DNA of 64,000 nt from Bradyrhizobium sp. SZCCT0231 (lineage in GTDB: Bacteria > Pseudomonadota > Alphaproteobacteria > Rhizobiales > Xanthobacteraceae). The notes under the pieces were generated by a model. That model made no database searches, was not told the DNA's origin, and saw only the letters and a list, made by a program, of their open reading frames with translations. Location: the NCBI RefSeq assembly GCF_018130245.1, contig NZ_JAFCKP010000004.1, positions 372,001-436,000 of the forward strand, read 5' to 3'. Positions within the stretch are counted from its first letter, which is position 1; each line of letters starts with the position of its first letter. Both the position numbers and the translations under genes were made by a program. This document shows, piece after piece, positions 26,914 to 36,351 of the stretch.

Positions 26914-28128
26914 CTAACCCAGAGTCTCGACCAGACGGTGCAGCGCCTGCGCCGTCGTTTCACCATCCTGCACCAGCGCGAGGCGGATGTAGCCTGCGCC
27001 GGGATTGAATCCGTCAAGCTGCTGTCGCGCCAAGAAGCTGCCGGGCACCACGCGCACGCCGGCTTCCTTGAAGAGTCTCAGCGTCACCGACACATCGTCG
27101 CCGATCTCGGAGGTGTTCAGCCAGACGCAGAAGCCGCCATCGGGCCGGCGATAGCCGTAACGATTGCCGATGATCTGGTCGGCGAGATCGAACTTGATCC
27201 GGTAGAGCCTGCGGTTCTCTTCGACGTGCGCCTCGTCGCCATAGGCGACGGTCGCGACATGCTGGAGCGGCACCGGCACCTGGGGCGCTGCGATGTTGCG
27301 CAGCTCGAGGAACATGCCGATGAACCTCTTGTCGCCGGCGGCGAAGCCGACGCGCAGGCCCGGCAGGTTGGAGCGCTTGGACAGCGACTGGAACGCGACC
27401 ACGCGGGTGAAGTCGGGCCCGGCGCATTCCAGCGCGCTGCCCGGGGCCTCGCGGGTGTAGATCTCGGAATAGCACTCGTCGCTGAGAATCACGAAGCCGT
27501 AGCGATCGGCGAGCTGCTTCAAGCGTCTGAAATAGTCGGGCTTGGCGACCGATCCTTGCGGGTTGGCGGGCGAGGCCAGATAGAACGCGACCGTGCGCGC
27601 CAGCGTCGCTTCGTCGATGGCGTCGAGGTCGGGCAGGAAGCCGTTCTCGACTGTTGTCGGCAGATGGACCGGCTCGCAAGCTGCTGCGAGGGCGCCGGCG
27701 CCATAGACCGGATAGAACGGGTTCGGCATCAGGATGGCAGGCTTGCCGGGGCGCGGACCGACATAGCGCGCGGCCGCGATCGCGGCGAGGAACAGCCCCT
27801 CGCGGCTGCCATTGAGGACGAGAATCTCGCTCTCGGGATCGAGCGGCCGCGGCAGCCTGAAGCGCGACGACAGCCAGGCGCCGGCGGCGTTGCGGAAGGG
27901 ATCGGTGCCCTTGTTCGCGGGGTAACGGCCGAATTCGGCGATGTGCTTGGCCAGGACCGGGCCGACGAAGTCGGGCACGGGATGCTGGGGCTCGCCGACC
28001 GCAAGCGAAATCAAAGGCTTGCCCGGCTTATGCGGGGCCAAAAGCTCGTTCAGCCGGACGAAGGGCGAGCGTTCGGTTTCGGAGCTGCCACCGCCCTGCG
28101 GCGCACGGGATGAAGCGGTCAGAGCCAT
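26914..28128 (-). CDS. class I/II PLP aminotransferase, DapC-like
   Basis: Fold-type I aminotransferase of 404 residues, probably N-succinyldiaminopimelate aminotransferase (lysine and peptidoglycan precursor branch) by overall resemblance. It has SLAVGEPQHPVPDFV at the N-terminus, NGSREGLFLA (phosphate cup), ASPANPQGS (Asn of the PLP site), LSDECYSEIYT (Asp to the pyridine nitrogen) and SLSKRSNLPGLRVGF with the Schiff-base lysine. C-terminal PGAGYIRLALV holds the carboxylate-binding Arg. ATG 28128 is preferred over a TTG at 28167. ftsK follows 9 bases downstream on the same strand. Substrate is inferred. Confidence 0.82.
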   Translation of the reverse strand: MALTASSRAPQGGGSSETERSPFVRLNELLAPHKPGKPLISLAVGEPQHPVPDFVGPVLAKHIAEFGRYPANKGTDPFRNAAGAWLSSRFRLPRPLDPESEILVLNGSREGLFLAAIAAARYVGPRPGKPAILMPNPFYPVYGAGALAAACEPVHLPTTVENGFLPDLDAIDEATLARTVAFYLASPANPQGSVAKPDYFRRLKQLADRYGFVILSDECYSEIYTREAPGSALECAGPDFTRVVAFQSLSKRSNLPGLRVGFAAGDKRFIGMFLELRNIAAPQVPVPLQHVATVAYGDEAHVEENRRLYRIKFDLADQIIGNRYGYRRPDGGFCVWLNTSEIGDDVSVTLRLFKEAGVRVVPGSFLARQQLDGFNPGAGYIRLALVQDGETTAQALHRLVETLG

Positions 28129-28469
28129 TCTGGGCGCCAGTACTCTTGGAACGGCCGGTCGCACCAAGGCGCCGGCGGGAAGCGGTTCAGTTCACCATAG
28201 ATAGGGCGAGGTTAAGACGCGATTAACCATCGGCCACCGCCGCCGTCCAGAGCGGGAATAGTGAGGCCGGATAACAACGGGATGCTGATCATGCTCTTGT
28301 CGAGACACGGATGTTTCGGCGACGTCATGGCCGGGCCTGTCCCGGCCATCCACGGCCTTTCCGGCGACATCCAAGAACGTGGATGCCCGGGCCTTCGCCT
28401 CGCCAAAGCGGCTTCGGCCGCGCAGGCGGGACAAGCCCGGGCATGACGAGTTTGGCGGCATAAGCGCGC
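28129..28469. other. intergenic region upstream of the aminotransferase
   Basis: About 340 bases. The 5' part holds AT-containing promoter-like sequence for the leftward aminotransferase near 28195-28265. The rest is dominated by the inverted repeat at 28324-28446. No gene is seen. Confidence 0.6.
28324..28446. repeat. intergenic inverted repeat, GTCATGGCCGGGC family
   Basis: Starts CGTCATGGCCGGGCCTGTCC and ends CGGGACAAGCCCGGGCATGA, with inner CGTGGATG-type sequence. It differs from the other repeat families of the window but has the same outer-arm design. Confidence 0.75.
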
Positions 28470-28874
28470 TCAGCGCCCCGGCAGCTTCTCGAACGTCTTC
28501 ATGCCCGCGGGGATCGCGTGGAACTCCTGCATGTCGCAGGTGTAGATCGCCATCTGCGGATGGAACTGTCCCGGCTCGTCCAGCGTGCCGACCTTCAGGA
28601 CTGCGGCGGGCAGGCCCGGAACCTTGGTTACCAGATGGGTGCCGCATTCGGCGCAGAATTCCCGCGTGACGGCGCGCGCGAGATCCTTGCGCGTGAACTG
28701 CTTGGGTTGCCCGGTGATGTAGGAGAAGCCGGCGGCCGGCATCGCGATGAAGGTGTTGGGCGCGCCGCCCGAGATGTACTGGCACTCGCGGCAATGACAC
28801 TGCGCCTGCATCATCGGGTCGCCCTCGGCGACATAGCGCACCTCGCCGCAATAGCATCCGCCTTCCAAACGCAT
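28470..28874 (-). CDS. GFA-family protein (glutathione-dependent formaldehyde-activating-like)
   Basis: A 134-residue zinc protein of the Gfa/CENP-V family. It starts MRLEGGCYCGEVRYVAEGDP with CxC, then CHCRECQYISGGAP (CxCxxC) and FCAECGTHLV (CxxC), the full set of zinc-ligand cysteines. Members bind zinc and some act on glutathione adducts; the actual substrate here is unknown. ATG 28874 follows a good GGGAGG site. A longer open frame upstream overlaps the amtB terminator and is not used. Confidence 0.88.
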   Translation of the reverse strand: MRLEGGCYCGEVRYVAEGDPMMQAQCHCRECQYISGGAPNTFIAMPAAGFSYITGQPKQFTRKDLARAVTREFCAECGTHLVTKVPGLPAAVLKVGTLDEPGQFHPQMAIYTCDMQEFHAIPAGMKTFEKLPGR

Positions 28875-28966
28875 GACGACCTCCCGGTTGTTATCTTTAT
28901 GGTCGATATTTCTGCGCCGGCGGTGCGGAATGGCAATCTTTTTCTTCAACCCCCGATCAAAAGAAA

Positions 28967-28992
28967 GGGGCTCCAGCTTGCGCTGGAGCCCC
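28967..28992 (-). terminator. amtB terminator hairpin
   Basis: 11-bp perfect stem GGGGCTCCAGC (28967-28977) and GCTGGAGCCCC (28982-28992) with a 4-base loop. On the minus strand it is followed by TTTCTTTT, fitting an intrinsic terminator for the leftward glnK-amtB unit. Confidence 0.88.
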
Positions 28993-29041
28993 TCAACGGT
29001 CAGGGCATTGCCGGGTATGTGCCCGAACCGTAGTTGTAGAC

Positions 29042-29062
29042 GCGGTCTCCCGAGGAGACCGC
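29042..29062 (-). terminator. second hairpin after amtB
   Basis: Perfect 9-bp stem GCGGTCTCC / GGAGACCGC with a 3-base loop, 14 bases beyond the amtB stop. No T run follows; it may act with the stronger hairpin at 28967-28992 or stabilise the transcript 3' end. Confidence 0.5.
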
Positions 29063-29076
29063 GCCCGGGAGGAGAG

Positions 29077-30525
29077 CTACATGTTGTAGGCGCGCTCGGT
29101 GTGCTCGGTGATGTCGAGGCCTTCACGCTCGGTCTCGACATTGGCGCGAAGGCCAACGATCACATCGACGACCTTGTAGAGGATCGCCGAACCGACACCC
29201 GACCACACCAGCGTGGTGGCGACAGCCTTGAGCTGAGCAAGCACCTGGACCGTGAAGTCGTAATCGGCGACCTTCGGCGGGATCGCGGTGTAGTCGACGA
29301 TGCCGGCGCCGCCGAGGGCGGGGTTGACGAGAATGCCGGTGCCGATGGCGCCGACGATGCCGCCGATGCAGTGCACGCCGAACACGTCGAGCGAGTCATC
29401 GTAGCCGAGCGCGTTCTTCACGACGGTGCAGAAGAACAGGCAGACCACGCCGACGATCAGGCCGAGGACGATCGCGCCCATGACGCCGGCGAAGCCGGCC
29501 GCAGGCGTGACGGCCACGAGGCCCGCGACAGCGCCGGAGATGACGCCGAGGACCGACGGATGGCCCTTGATGATCCACTCCGCGAACATCCACGACAGCG
29601 CGGCGGCTGCGGTGGCGACGAAGGAGTTGGTCATGGCGAGGGCAGCGCCGCCACTGGCTTCCAGGTTGGAGCCGGCGTTGAAGCCGAACCAGCCGACCCA
29701 GAGCAGCGAGGCGCCGATCATCGACATGGTCAGCGAGTGCGGAGCCATCAGCTCCTTGCCGTAGCCGACGCGCTTGCCGATCAGCAGGGCGCCGACGAGA
29801 CCGGCGATGCCGGCGTTGATGTGCACCACGGTGCCGCCCGCGAAGTCGATCGCGCCCATCTTGAAGATCCAGCCGGCGTCGGCGTTGATCTCGTCGAGCT
29901 TGGCCTGCGCCGCGGTCTTCGCCGCCGCATCACCCGCCGCAGCCAGAGCCTTGGCCGCGTCCTGGATCACGTCCGGGCCCGGCCAGTACCAGACCATGTG
30001 CGCGATCGGGAAGTAGATCAGCGTGACCCAGAGCGGAATGAACAGAGCGATCGCCGAGAACTTCATGCGCTCGGCGAAGGCGCCGACGATGAGGGCGGGC
30101 GTGATCGCCGCGAAGGTCATCTGGAAGCACATATAGATGAGCTCCGAGATGTTGGCGTCGACCGAGAAGGTCGCGGCCTTCGAATCGGTGGTGACGCCCA
30201 TCATGAAGGCCTTGGAGAAGCCGCCGATGAAGTCGGAGCCGCCGGTGAAGGCGAGGCTGTAGCCGTACACGGCCCAGATCACTGTGACGACGCAGACGGT
30301 GTAGAACACCTGCATCAGGACGGAGAGCATGTTCTTGGAGCGGACGAGACCGCCATAGAACAGCGCGAGGCCGGGGATCGTCATCAACAGCACCAGCACT
30401 GTCGATGTCAGCATCCAGGCGTTGTCTCCCTTGTTGACCGTTGGCTCGGCGTAGGCTGCGGTCGCAGCGAACAGGCCGACTGCGAGAGCCGCCAATCCCG
30501 CGCCATAGGGACGCTTGAACGTCAT
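29077..30525 (-). CDS. amtB: ammonium transporter (AmtB), copy 1
   Basis: Trimeric ammonium channel. The 482-residue protein has a signal-like N-terminus (LAALAVGLFAATAAYAEP) and about eleven membrane helices. Both pore histidines are present (GGTVVHINAG and DVFGVHCIGG). A periplasmic loop before DFAGGTVVH contains an Ala/Asp-rich insertion of about 30 residues (AAKALAAAGDAAAKTAAQAK), absent from copy 2. ATG 30525 follows AGGAG at the right distance. It is the second gene of a glnK-amtB pair (37-base gap), so GlnK can block the pore when nitrogen is plentiful. Confidence 0.95.
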   Translation of the reverse strand: MTFKRPYGAGLAALAVGLFAATAAYAEPTVNKGDNAWMLTSTVLVLLMTIPGLALFYGGLVRSKNMLSVLMQVFYTVCVVTVIWAVYGYSLAFTGGSDFIGGFSKAFMMGVTTDSKAATFSVDANISELIYMCFQMTFAAITPALIVGAFAERMKFSAIALFIPLWVTLIYFPIAHMVWYWPGPDVIQDAAKALAAAGDAAAKTAAQAKLDEINADAGWIFKMGAIDFAGGTVVHINAGIAGLVGALLIGKRVGYGKELMAPHSLTMSMIGASLLWVGWFGFNAGSNLEASGGAALAMTNSFVATAAAALSWMFAEWIIKGHPSVLGVISGAVAGLVAVTPAAGFAGVMGAIVLGLIVGVVCLFFCTVVKNALGYDDSLDVFGVHCIGGIVGAIGTGILVNPALGGAGIVDYTAIPPKVADYDFTVQVLAQLKAVATTLVWSGVGSAILYKVVDVIVGLRANVETEREGLDITEHTERAYNM

Positions 30526-30562
30526 ATTGTTTACTCCTGCTTGGATAAGGTTGAGCGCGAAA

Positions 30563-30901
30563 TCAGAGGGCCGCGGCATCGGCCTCGCCGGTGCGGATGC
30601 GAACCGCATGGTCGAGATTGATGACGAAGATCTTGCCGTCGCCGATCTGTCCGGTTTTCGCCGCGGACGTGATGGCGTCGATGGTCTTGTCGACCTGGTC
30701 GGAGGCGACAGCGACCTCGATCTTGATCTTGGGCAGGAAGCTCACGGCATATTCGGCGCCGCGATAGATTTCCGTATGGCCCTTCTGGCGGCCATACCCC
30801 TTGACTTCCGTCACCGTGAGACCGTGAACGCCGATGGCGGTCAGGGCGTCACGGACTTCTTCCAGCTTGAATGGCTTGATAATCGCCATAACAATTTTCA
30901 T
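30563..30901 (-). CDS. glnK: PII nitrogen regulatory protein GlnK, copy 1
   Basis: Small trimeric signal protein (112 residues) sensing 2-oxoglutarate and ATP/ADP. It starts [20 protein letters not shown], with the T-loop [17 protein letters not shown] holding the uridylylation Tyr51, and the ATP-binding [24 protein letters not shown]. Being adjacent to amtB identifies it as the GlnK type. ATG 30901 is the family start; a 21-codon upstream extension is rejected. A sigma-54-like promoter lies about 105 bases upstream. Confidence 0.95.
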   Translation of the reverse strand: MKIVMAIIKPFKLEEVRDALTAIGVHGLTVTEVKGYGRQKGHTEIYRGAEYAVSFLPKIKIEVAVASDQVDKTIDAITSAAKTGQIGDGKIFVINLDHAVRIRTGEADAAAL

Positions 30902-31211
30902 GGGTCCTATCCCCGCTTGGGCCCGGTCCGGACGTGGCCGGGCGTTTCTCGACTGGTTCGCCACGAGGGAGAAGTTTCACTACGCGGGCACAGCCGGACC
31001 CCTAGAATCAAATGCCGTGCCAGATCGGGCGTATTGCCTAATGGATTATGAAAGCGGGTGTTTTCGCGTTTGACGGGTACTGCGGTGCAGTGCGCTATTA
31101 CGTCGCGCTCAAAACGTGGTCACACCTGCTCAAAACGAGGGCACGACAGGCTGTCGACACAATGTTGCTCATGTGCCGTGCAGCGAGAAGGTAATTTCGT
31201 AGCATCAGCGC
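30902..31211. other. regulatory region upstream of glnK copy 1
   Basis: 310 bases between the two glnK-amtB units, with no credible gene. It carries the sigma-54-like promoter for glnK copy 1 (31008-31022, minus strand). An AT-richer stretch of unknown role lies at about 31050-31150, containing the repeated word CTCAAAACG (starting near 31107 and 31130). Confidence 0.6.
31008..31022 (-). promoter_or_regulatory. sigma-54-like promoter for glnK-amtB copy 1
   Basis: On the minus strand, TGGCACG-GCAT-TTGAT matches the -24/-12 consensus TGGCACG-N4-TTGCW except for the final C. It lies about 105 bases before the glnK start. Nitrogen-controlled glnK-amtB operons are usually NtrC and sigma-54 dependent. 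Confidence 0.6.
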
Positions 31212-32513
31212 CTATTGCAGGGCTTCACCGTGCTGCGAAATATCCAGTCCCTCGAGCTCGTGCTCACGGGATACGCGCAAGGGCACGAACAGGCCGACCA
31301 GCTTGAGCAGGATGAAGCTCACGCCCGCCGACCAGACGAAGGTGACGGCGACCCCGTAGAACTGGATCAGGAGCTGCTGAGGATGGCCCTCCAGCAGGCC
31401 GGCGGTGCCGCCGATGGCGCTGGTCGCGAACACGCCGCCAAGCAGGGTGCCGGTCAGGCCGCCGATGCCGTGGACGCCGAAGACGTCGAGCGAATCGTCA
31501 TAGTCGAAGCGGTGCTTCAGCCAGGTGCAGGCCCAGTAGCAGACCGCACCGGCGATGATGCCGATGACGATGCCGTGCCAGGGCGCGACGAAGCCGGAGG
31601 CCGGCGTGATGGTGCCGAGCCCCGCCACCGCGCCGGAGATCATGCCGAGCACGGACGGCTTGCGCCGCGTCGACCATTCGATCGCGCCCCAGGTCAGTGC
31701 GCCGGCGCAGGCGGCGAGATGAGTGGCGATGATCGCCATCACCGCACGCGAATTGGCCGCGCCCGCCGAGCCGCCGTTGAAGCCGAACCAGCCGACCCAC
31801 AACAGGCCCGTGCCCATCACCGCGAGCGACAGATCGAACGGCGAGAGATTCTCGGTGCCGTAGCCGTGACGGCGTCCCATCACCTTGGCCGCAACGAGGC
31901 CGCCGGTGCCGGCCGACAGGTGCACCACGAGGCCGCCGGCGAAGTCGAGCACGCCCATGCTGGCGAGGAAGCCGCCGCCCCACACCCAATGCGCCAGCGG
32001 AATGTAGACGAAGATGAACCAGGCGACGGAGAACAACAGATAAGCAGAGAACCGCATCCGGTCGGCGACCGAGCCCGCGACCAGCGCTACCGTGATGATG
32101 GCAAACGTCATCTGGTACAGCATGAACAGCGATTCCGGGATGGTCTTCGCCGCAGGGTTGACGCTGTCCATGGTCATGCCGGCGAGAAACCAGCGGTCGA
32201 GCGTGCCGATCCACGGGCCATCGCCGACGAAGCACAGCGAATAGCCGAACGCGACCCAGAGGATGGAGATCATCGTCACCGCAGCGAGGCTCTGCGCCAT
32301 GGTGGCGAGCACGTTCTTCTTGCGCACCATGCCGGAATAGAACAGCGCAAGCCCCGGGATCGTCATCATCAGCACCAGCGCGGTGGCGACGATCATCCAG
32401 GCGGTGTCGGCGGTGTTGATCTCGGAGGCGGCGGCGTGCGCCGGCGAAGCTACGACGGACACAAATCCGATTGGCGCAGCCATAACAGCTGCGCGGCGCA
32501 ACAATCCCGCCAT
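31212..32513 (-). CDS. amtB: ammonium transporter (AmtB), copy 2
   Basis: 433-residue ammonium channel, clearly paralogous to copy 1. It has a signal-like N-terminus (AAVMAAPIGFVSVVASPAHAA), about eleven membrane helices, pore histidines in GGLVVHLSAG and DVFGVHGIGG, and VSREHELEGLDISQHGE at the cytoplasmic C-terminus. It lacks the Ala/Asp-rich periplasmic insertion of copy 1. ATG 32513 is preceded by GGGGGGAA. It follows glnK copy 2 after 72 bases in the same direction. Confidence 0.95.
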   Translation of the reverse strand: MAGLLRRAAVMAAPIGFVSVVASPAHAAASEINTADTAWMIVATALVLMMTIPGLALFYSGMVRKKNVLATMAQSLAAVTMISILWVAFGYSLCFVGDGPWIGTLDRWFLAGMTMDSVNPAAKTIPESLFMLYQMTFAIITVALVAGSVADRMRFSAYLLFSVAWFIFVYIPLAHWVWGGGFLASMGVLDFAGGLVVHLSAGTGGLVAAKVMGRRHGYGTENLSPFDLSLAVMGTGLLWVGWFGFNGGSAGAANSRAVMAIIATHLAACAGALTWGAIEWSTRRKPSVLGMISGAVAGLGTITPASGFVAPWHGIVIGIIAGAVCYWACTWLKHRFDYDDSLDVFGVHGIGGLTGTLLGGVFATSAIGGTAGLLEGHPQQLLIQFYGVAVTFVWSAGVSFILLKLVGLFVPLRVSREHELEGLDISQHGEALQ

Positions 32514-32585
32514 ATCGTTCCCCCCGGCATAGAAATTACGTCGCACGCTGTGGCGTCGTTGCCCGGCGCGATCGAAGAAGTTCTC

Positions 32586-32975
<390 letters not shown>

Positions 32976-33162
32976 TCAATCTGGCATCTTTCCGGGCAAA
33001 TGGCACAAAAAAGTTGCAGTTTGAAGCGGAAAAACGTCTGGCCATGTGAACGGCCGCCTCTGTACAGGGCATCCGTTCATCCTTCACAATGCATTTTCGG
33101 CATGGATGCGGTGAACCGAAGCGTCCCGGCCGGCACATAAATATGTTCGAGGGGGACGCTTC

Positions 33163-33989
33163 ATGGCGAGTTGGTTCTACGCATCCGAGGGCAAGCAGCA
33201 GGGGCCCTTTCCGGAGGGGCAATTTCGCGATCTGGTCGCCCAGGGCATCGTCCGTCCCGACACGCTGGTCTGGACCGAGGGCATGGCCGGCTGGCAGAAG
33301 GCCGCCGAGATTCCCGGCCTGATTGGCGGCGGTGCGCCGCCGATGATTCCGGGCGGCGGCCCGCCGATGATGAGCGGCGGTGGCTATGGCGGCGCTGCGG
33401 CCGGCAGCGGAGGATCGCTCTCGGTCGATTTCGGCATCCTCGAGTTTACCTGGCGCAGCATTGTCCTGCTGATCGGCATGATCTTCATCATCCCGGCGCC
33501 GTGGGTTTTCGTCTGGTACACGAAATGGAGCTGGTGCCCTGGTATTTCGGCTTCATCGTTCTCGCCATCGCGCTCGCCTTCATCGGCAGCGAGATACTGA
33601 GCAACCTGCTGTTCATCGTGCAGATCGTTCTCTACTGGCTCCTGATCAAATGGATGGTCGCGAACCTTGCCTCCAACGAGCAGCCGCTGGGCTTGAGCTT
33701 CACGGGCTCGATCTGGGCCTATATCGGCTGGAACCTGCTGTTCGCGATCTCGATCATCACCATCATCGGCTGGGCCTGGGTCGCCGCTGCGCAGATGCGC
33801 TGGTTCTGCCGCAGCATCGAAGGCACGCGGCGCGAGATCGTCTTCAAGGGCTCGGGTCTCGACATCCTCTGGCGCGGCATCGTGGCTGCGATCCTGTGCA
33901 GCCTCATCATCCCGATTCCGTGGGTGTATCGCTGGATCATGAACTGGTTCGCGTCGCAGACCGAGCTCGCTCCGCGCGGGTCGGTGTGA
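33163..33989 (+). pseudogene. GYF_2-domain multi-pass membrane protein, broken by an internal frameshift/deletion
   Basis: The first frame (33163-33600) starts MASWFYASEGKQQGPFPEGQ, a GYF_2/DUF4339 domain (about 1-52). A Gly/Pro/Met-rich linker and one membrane helix follow, then the frame turns to unrelated sequence after WYTKW. The homologous continuation is in another frame from about 33525 (MELVPWYFGFIVLAIALAF) and runs to 33989 with several more helices. In the two later helix units, about 18-19 residues separate the KW/RW motif from the next helix; in the first unit they are gone. This points to an out-of-frame deletion of roughly 55-60 bases. An internal ATG at 33525 could still express the membrane part. 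A sequencing error is the alternative. Confidence 0.7.
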
Positions 33990-34028
33990 TCGAGAAATCT
34001 CAAGCGCGGTGAACCGCGCCTGAGATGA

Positions 34029-34892
34029 TCAGCTCCTCCGCTCGCGCACCGAGCCTTCCTGTGCGACCGAGGCGATCAGCGTGCCATCGGGCTTGAAGAT
34101 CGAGCCGCGGGTCAGGCCGCGGCCCGATTGCGCGCTCGGCGAATCCTGCGCGTAGAGCAGCCATTCGTCGGCGCGGAACGGGCGGTGAAACCACATCGCG
34201 TGGTCGAGGCTCGCCGGCATCATGCGCTTGTCGAACAGCGTGCGGCCGTAGCGCGCCATGATCGCATCGAGCAGCGAGAAGTCGGAGGCATAGGCGAGCG
34301 CGCACATATGCAGCGCCGGATCGTCTGGCAGCTTCGCGGCGGTCTTGATCCAGACGTGAATGCGGCCGTCCTCGATCTTCTGGCCGAAATAGCGCCCGAG
34401 CTCGACCGGGCGCAGCTCGATCGGCCGGTCGGATTCATAGTAGCGGCGGATGAAGTCCGGCATCTCCTTGAACATCGGCTGCTTCGCCACCTCCTCCGCC
34501 GTGAGCTTTTCCGGCGGCGGCACGTCGGGCATCTTGTCCTGATGATCGAACGGACTCTCCTCCTCGGCGTGGAACGACACCATGATCGAGAAGATCGCGT
34601 TGCCGTGCTGGATCGCGGTGACGCGGCGGGTCGAGTAGCTCTTGCCGTCGCGCAGGCGCTCGACCTGGTAGATGATCGGGATCTGCGGATCGCCCGGCAG
34701 GATGAAATAACAGTGCAGCGAATGCGGCAGCCGGCCCTCGACGGTGCGGCAGGCGGCGACCATCGCCTGCCCGATCACCTGGCCGCCGAACACCCGCTGC
34801 CAGCTCGTCTTCGGGCTGTTGCCGCGGAACAGATTCACCTCGAGCTGTTCGAGGTCGAGGATCGAGATCAGGTCGATCAGGCTTTTGGACAT
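34029..34892 (-). CDS. tesB: acyl-CoA thioesterase II
   Basis: Double-hotdog thioesterase hydrolysing acyl-CoA to free fatty acid and CoA. The 287-residue protein has LEVNLFRGNSPKTSWQRVFGGQVIGQAMVAA (first hotdog), RDGKSYSTRRVTAIQHG, ALAYASDFSLLDAIMARYG (with the catalytic-type Asp of TesB), and SLDHAMWFHRPFRADEWLLYAQDSPSA. ATG 34892 is the likely start rather than GTG 34898. It lies head to head with a UbiH-type monooxygenase, with a repeat between. Confidence 0.93.
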   Translation of the reverse strand: MSKSLIDLISILDLEQLEVNLFRGNSPKTSWQRVFGGQVIGQAMVAACRTVEGRLPHSLHCYFILPGDPQIPIIYQVERLRDGKSYSTRRVTAIQHGNAIFSIMVSFHAEEESPFDHQDKMPDVPPPEKLTAEEVAKQPMFKEMPDFIRRYYESDRPIELRPVELGRYFGQKIEDGRIHVWIKTAAKLPDDPALHMCALAYASDFSLLDAIMARYGRTLFDKRMMPASLDHAMWFHRPFRADEWLLYAQDSPSAQSGRGLTRGSIFKPDGTLIASVAQEGSVRERRS

Positions 34893-34911
34893 GAACACAG
34901 CTCTCTGAAGT

Positions 34912-35014
34912 CGTCATTCCGGGATGCGCCGGAACGGCGCAGGCCCGGAATCCATAACCCCCGCTCGTGGTTATGGATTCCGGGCTCGCGACTTCGTCGC
35001 GCCCCGGAATGACA
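34912..35014. repeat. intergenic repeat, GTCATTCCGGG family
   Basis: CGTCATTCCGGGATGCGCCG at the left, GTCGCGCCCCGGAATGACA at the right, with the inner pair CCATAACC...GGTTATGG. It lies between the divergent tesB and monooxygenase genes. Confidence 0.85.
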
Positions 35015-35104
35015 CAATAGGGGCCCGCCGCCCTCGTTTCACCGCACTGTTTCGCCCAGCTCAAGTCTGCTAGCAAGGCCGAGAATTGACCGGGAAGCTT
35101 GGGT

Positions 35105-36325
35105 ATGTCGGTACAGGGTAGCATTGTCATCGGTGGCGGCGCGTTTGCGGGGCTCGCGCTGGCCCTGGCGCTGCGCCAGGGGCTGGGTCCCGAGATTCCC
35201 GTCATCGTCGCCGATCCCGCGCTCAGCACACGGCCGAGCCGGGACCCCCGCGCCACCGCGATCGTGGCCGCCTGCCGCCGCCTGTTCGAGGCGATCGGCG
35301 CCTGGGACGACGTCAGGAGCGAAGCGCAGCCGATCCTCGACATGGTGGTCACCGATTCCAAGCTGGAGGACGCCACCCGTCCGGTGTTCCTGAACTTCGC
35401 CGGCGATGTCGCGCCGGGTGAGCCCTTCGCGCATATGGTCGAGAACCGGCGCCTGATCGATGCGCTGGTCCTGCGCGCCGAGGCCGAGGGCATCGATCTT
35501 CGCGCCACCATGGTCGCATCCTACGATGCGCGGAGCGACGGCATCGACGTGACGCTCGGCGATGGCAGCGTGATCGCGGCCAGCCTCTTGGTCGCCGCCG
35601 ACGGCGCGCGGTCGAAGCTGCGCGAGCGTGCCGGCATCGTCACCCATGGCTGGGAGTACGACCAGTCCGGCATCGTCGTTACCGTCGGGCATGAACGCGA
35701 TCACGAAGGCCGCGCCGAAGAGCACTTCTTGCCCGCAGGTCCCTTTGCGATCCTGCCGCTCTCGGGCAAGCGTTCCTCGCTGGTGTGGACCGAGCGCCGA
35801 GCCGAGGCCGCGCGCATCGTTGCGCTGAGCGAGGAGGAGTTTCACGGCGAGCTCGAGCAGCGCTTCGGCCTGCATCTCGGCGAGGTGAAGGCGCTGGACA
35901 AGCCGCGCGCGTTTCCGCTGTCCTATTTCGTCGCGCGCTCCTTCATCGCCGAGCGCCTCGCGCTGGTCGGCGATGCCGCCCACGTCATCCACCCCATCGC
36001 GGGCCAGGGCCTCAACATGGGGCTGAAGGACGTCGCGGCGCTGGCCGAGGTGGTGGTCGATGCCGCGCGGCTCGGCATGGACATCGGCGGAGCGGACGTG
36101 CTCGAGCGCTACCAGCGCTGGCGCCGCTTCGACACCATGGCGATGGGCGTTGCCACCAACTCGCTGAACTTCCTGTTCTCCAACCAGTCGACGCTGTTGC
36201 GCACGGTGCGCGACATCGGCCTCGGCCTGGTCGACCGCGCCCCGCCGCTGAAGAACCTCTTCATCCGCCAGGCCGCGGGGCTCACCGGCGAGGTGCCGCG
36301 GCTGTTGAAGGGCGAGGCGTTGTAA
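35105..36325 (+). CDS. UbiH/UbiF-type FAD monooxygenase (ubiquinone biosynthesis)
   Basis: Flavin hydroxylase of 406 residues likely acting on the ubiquinone ring. N-terminal SIVIGGGAFAGLALALALRQG binds FAD (GxGxxG-like), DPRATAIVAACRRLFEAIG follows, and ALVGDAAHVIHPIAGQGLNMGLKD is the second FAD motif of the UbiH/COQ6 family. ATG 35105 is chosen over an upstream TTG. Which ring carbon it hydroxylates (UbiH, UbiF, UbiI or UbiM type) cannot be told by eye. Confidence 0.87.
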   Translation: MSVQGSIVIGGGAFAGLALALALRQGLGPEIPVIVADPALSTRPSRDPRATAIVAACRRLFEAIGAWDDVRSEAQPILDMVVTDSKLEDATRPVFLNFAGDVAPGEPFAHMVENRRLIDALVLRAEAEGIDLRATMVASYDARSDGIDVTLGDGSVIAASLLVAADGARSKLRERAGIVTHGWEYDQSGIVVTVGHERDHEGRAEEHFLPAGPFAILPLSGKRSSLVWTERRAEAARIVALSEEEFHGELEQRFGLHLGEVKALDKPRAFPLSYFVARSFIAERLALVGDAAHVIHPIAGQGLNMGLKDVAALAEVVVDAARLGMDIGGADVLERYQRWRRFDTMAMGVATNSLNFLFSNQSTLLRTVRDIGLGLVDRAPPLKNLFIRQAAGLTGEVPRLLKGEAL

Positions 36326-36351
36326 GGGGCGCCGGCGCTACACCCTCCACT

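Noticed and set aside
24409-28113. 1234-codon open frame antisense to ftsK and the aminotransferase
   Set aside because: Spans two real genes on the opposite strand; length is striking but due to codon bias, with no domain or ribosome-binding site.
33003-33020. TGGCAC...TTGCA on the plus strand near glnK copy 2, sigma-54-like
   Set aside because: The spacing between GG and GC is 12 instead of 10 and it points away from glnK copy 2.
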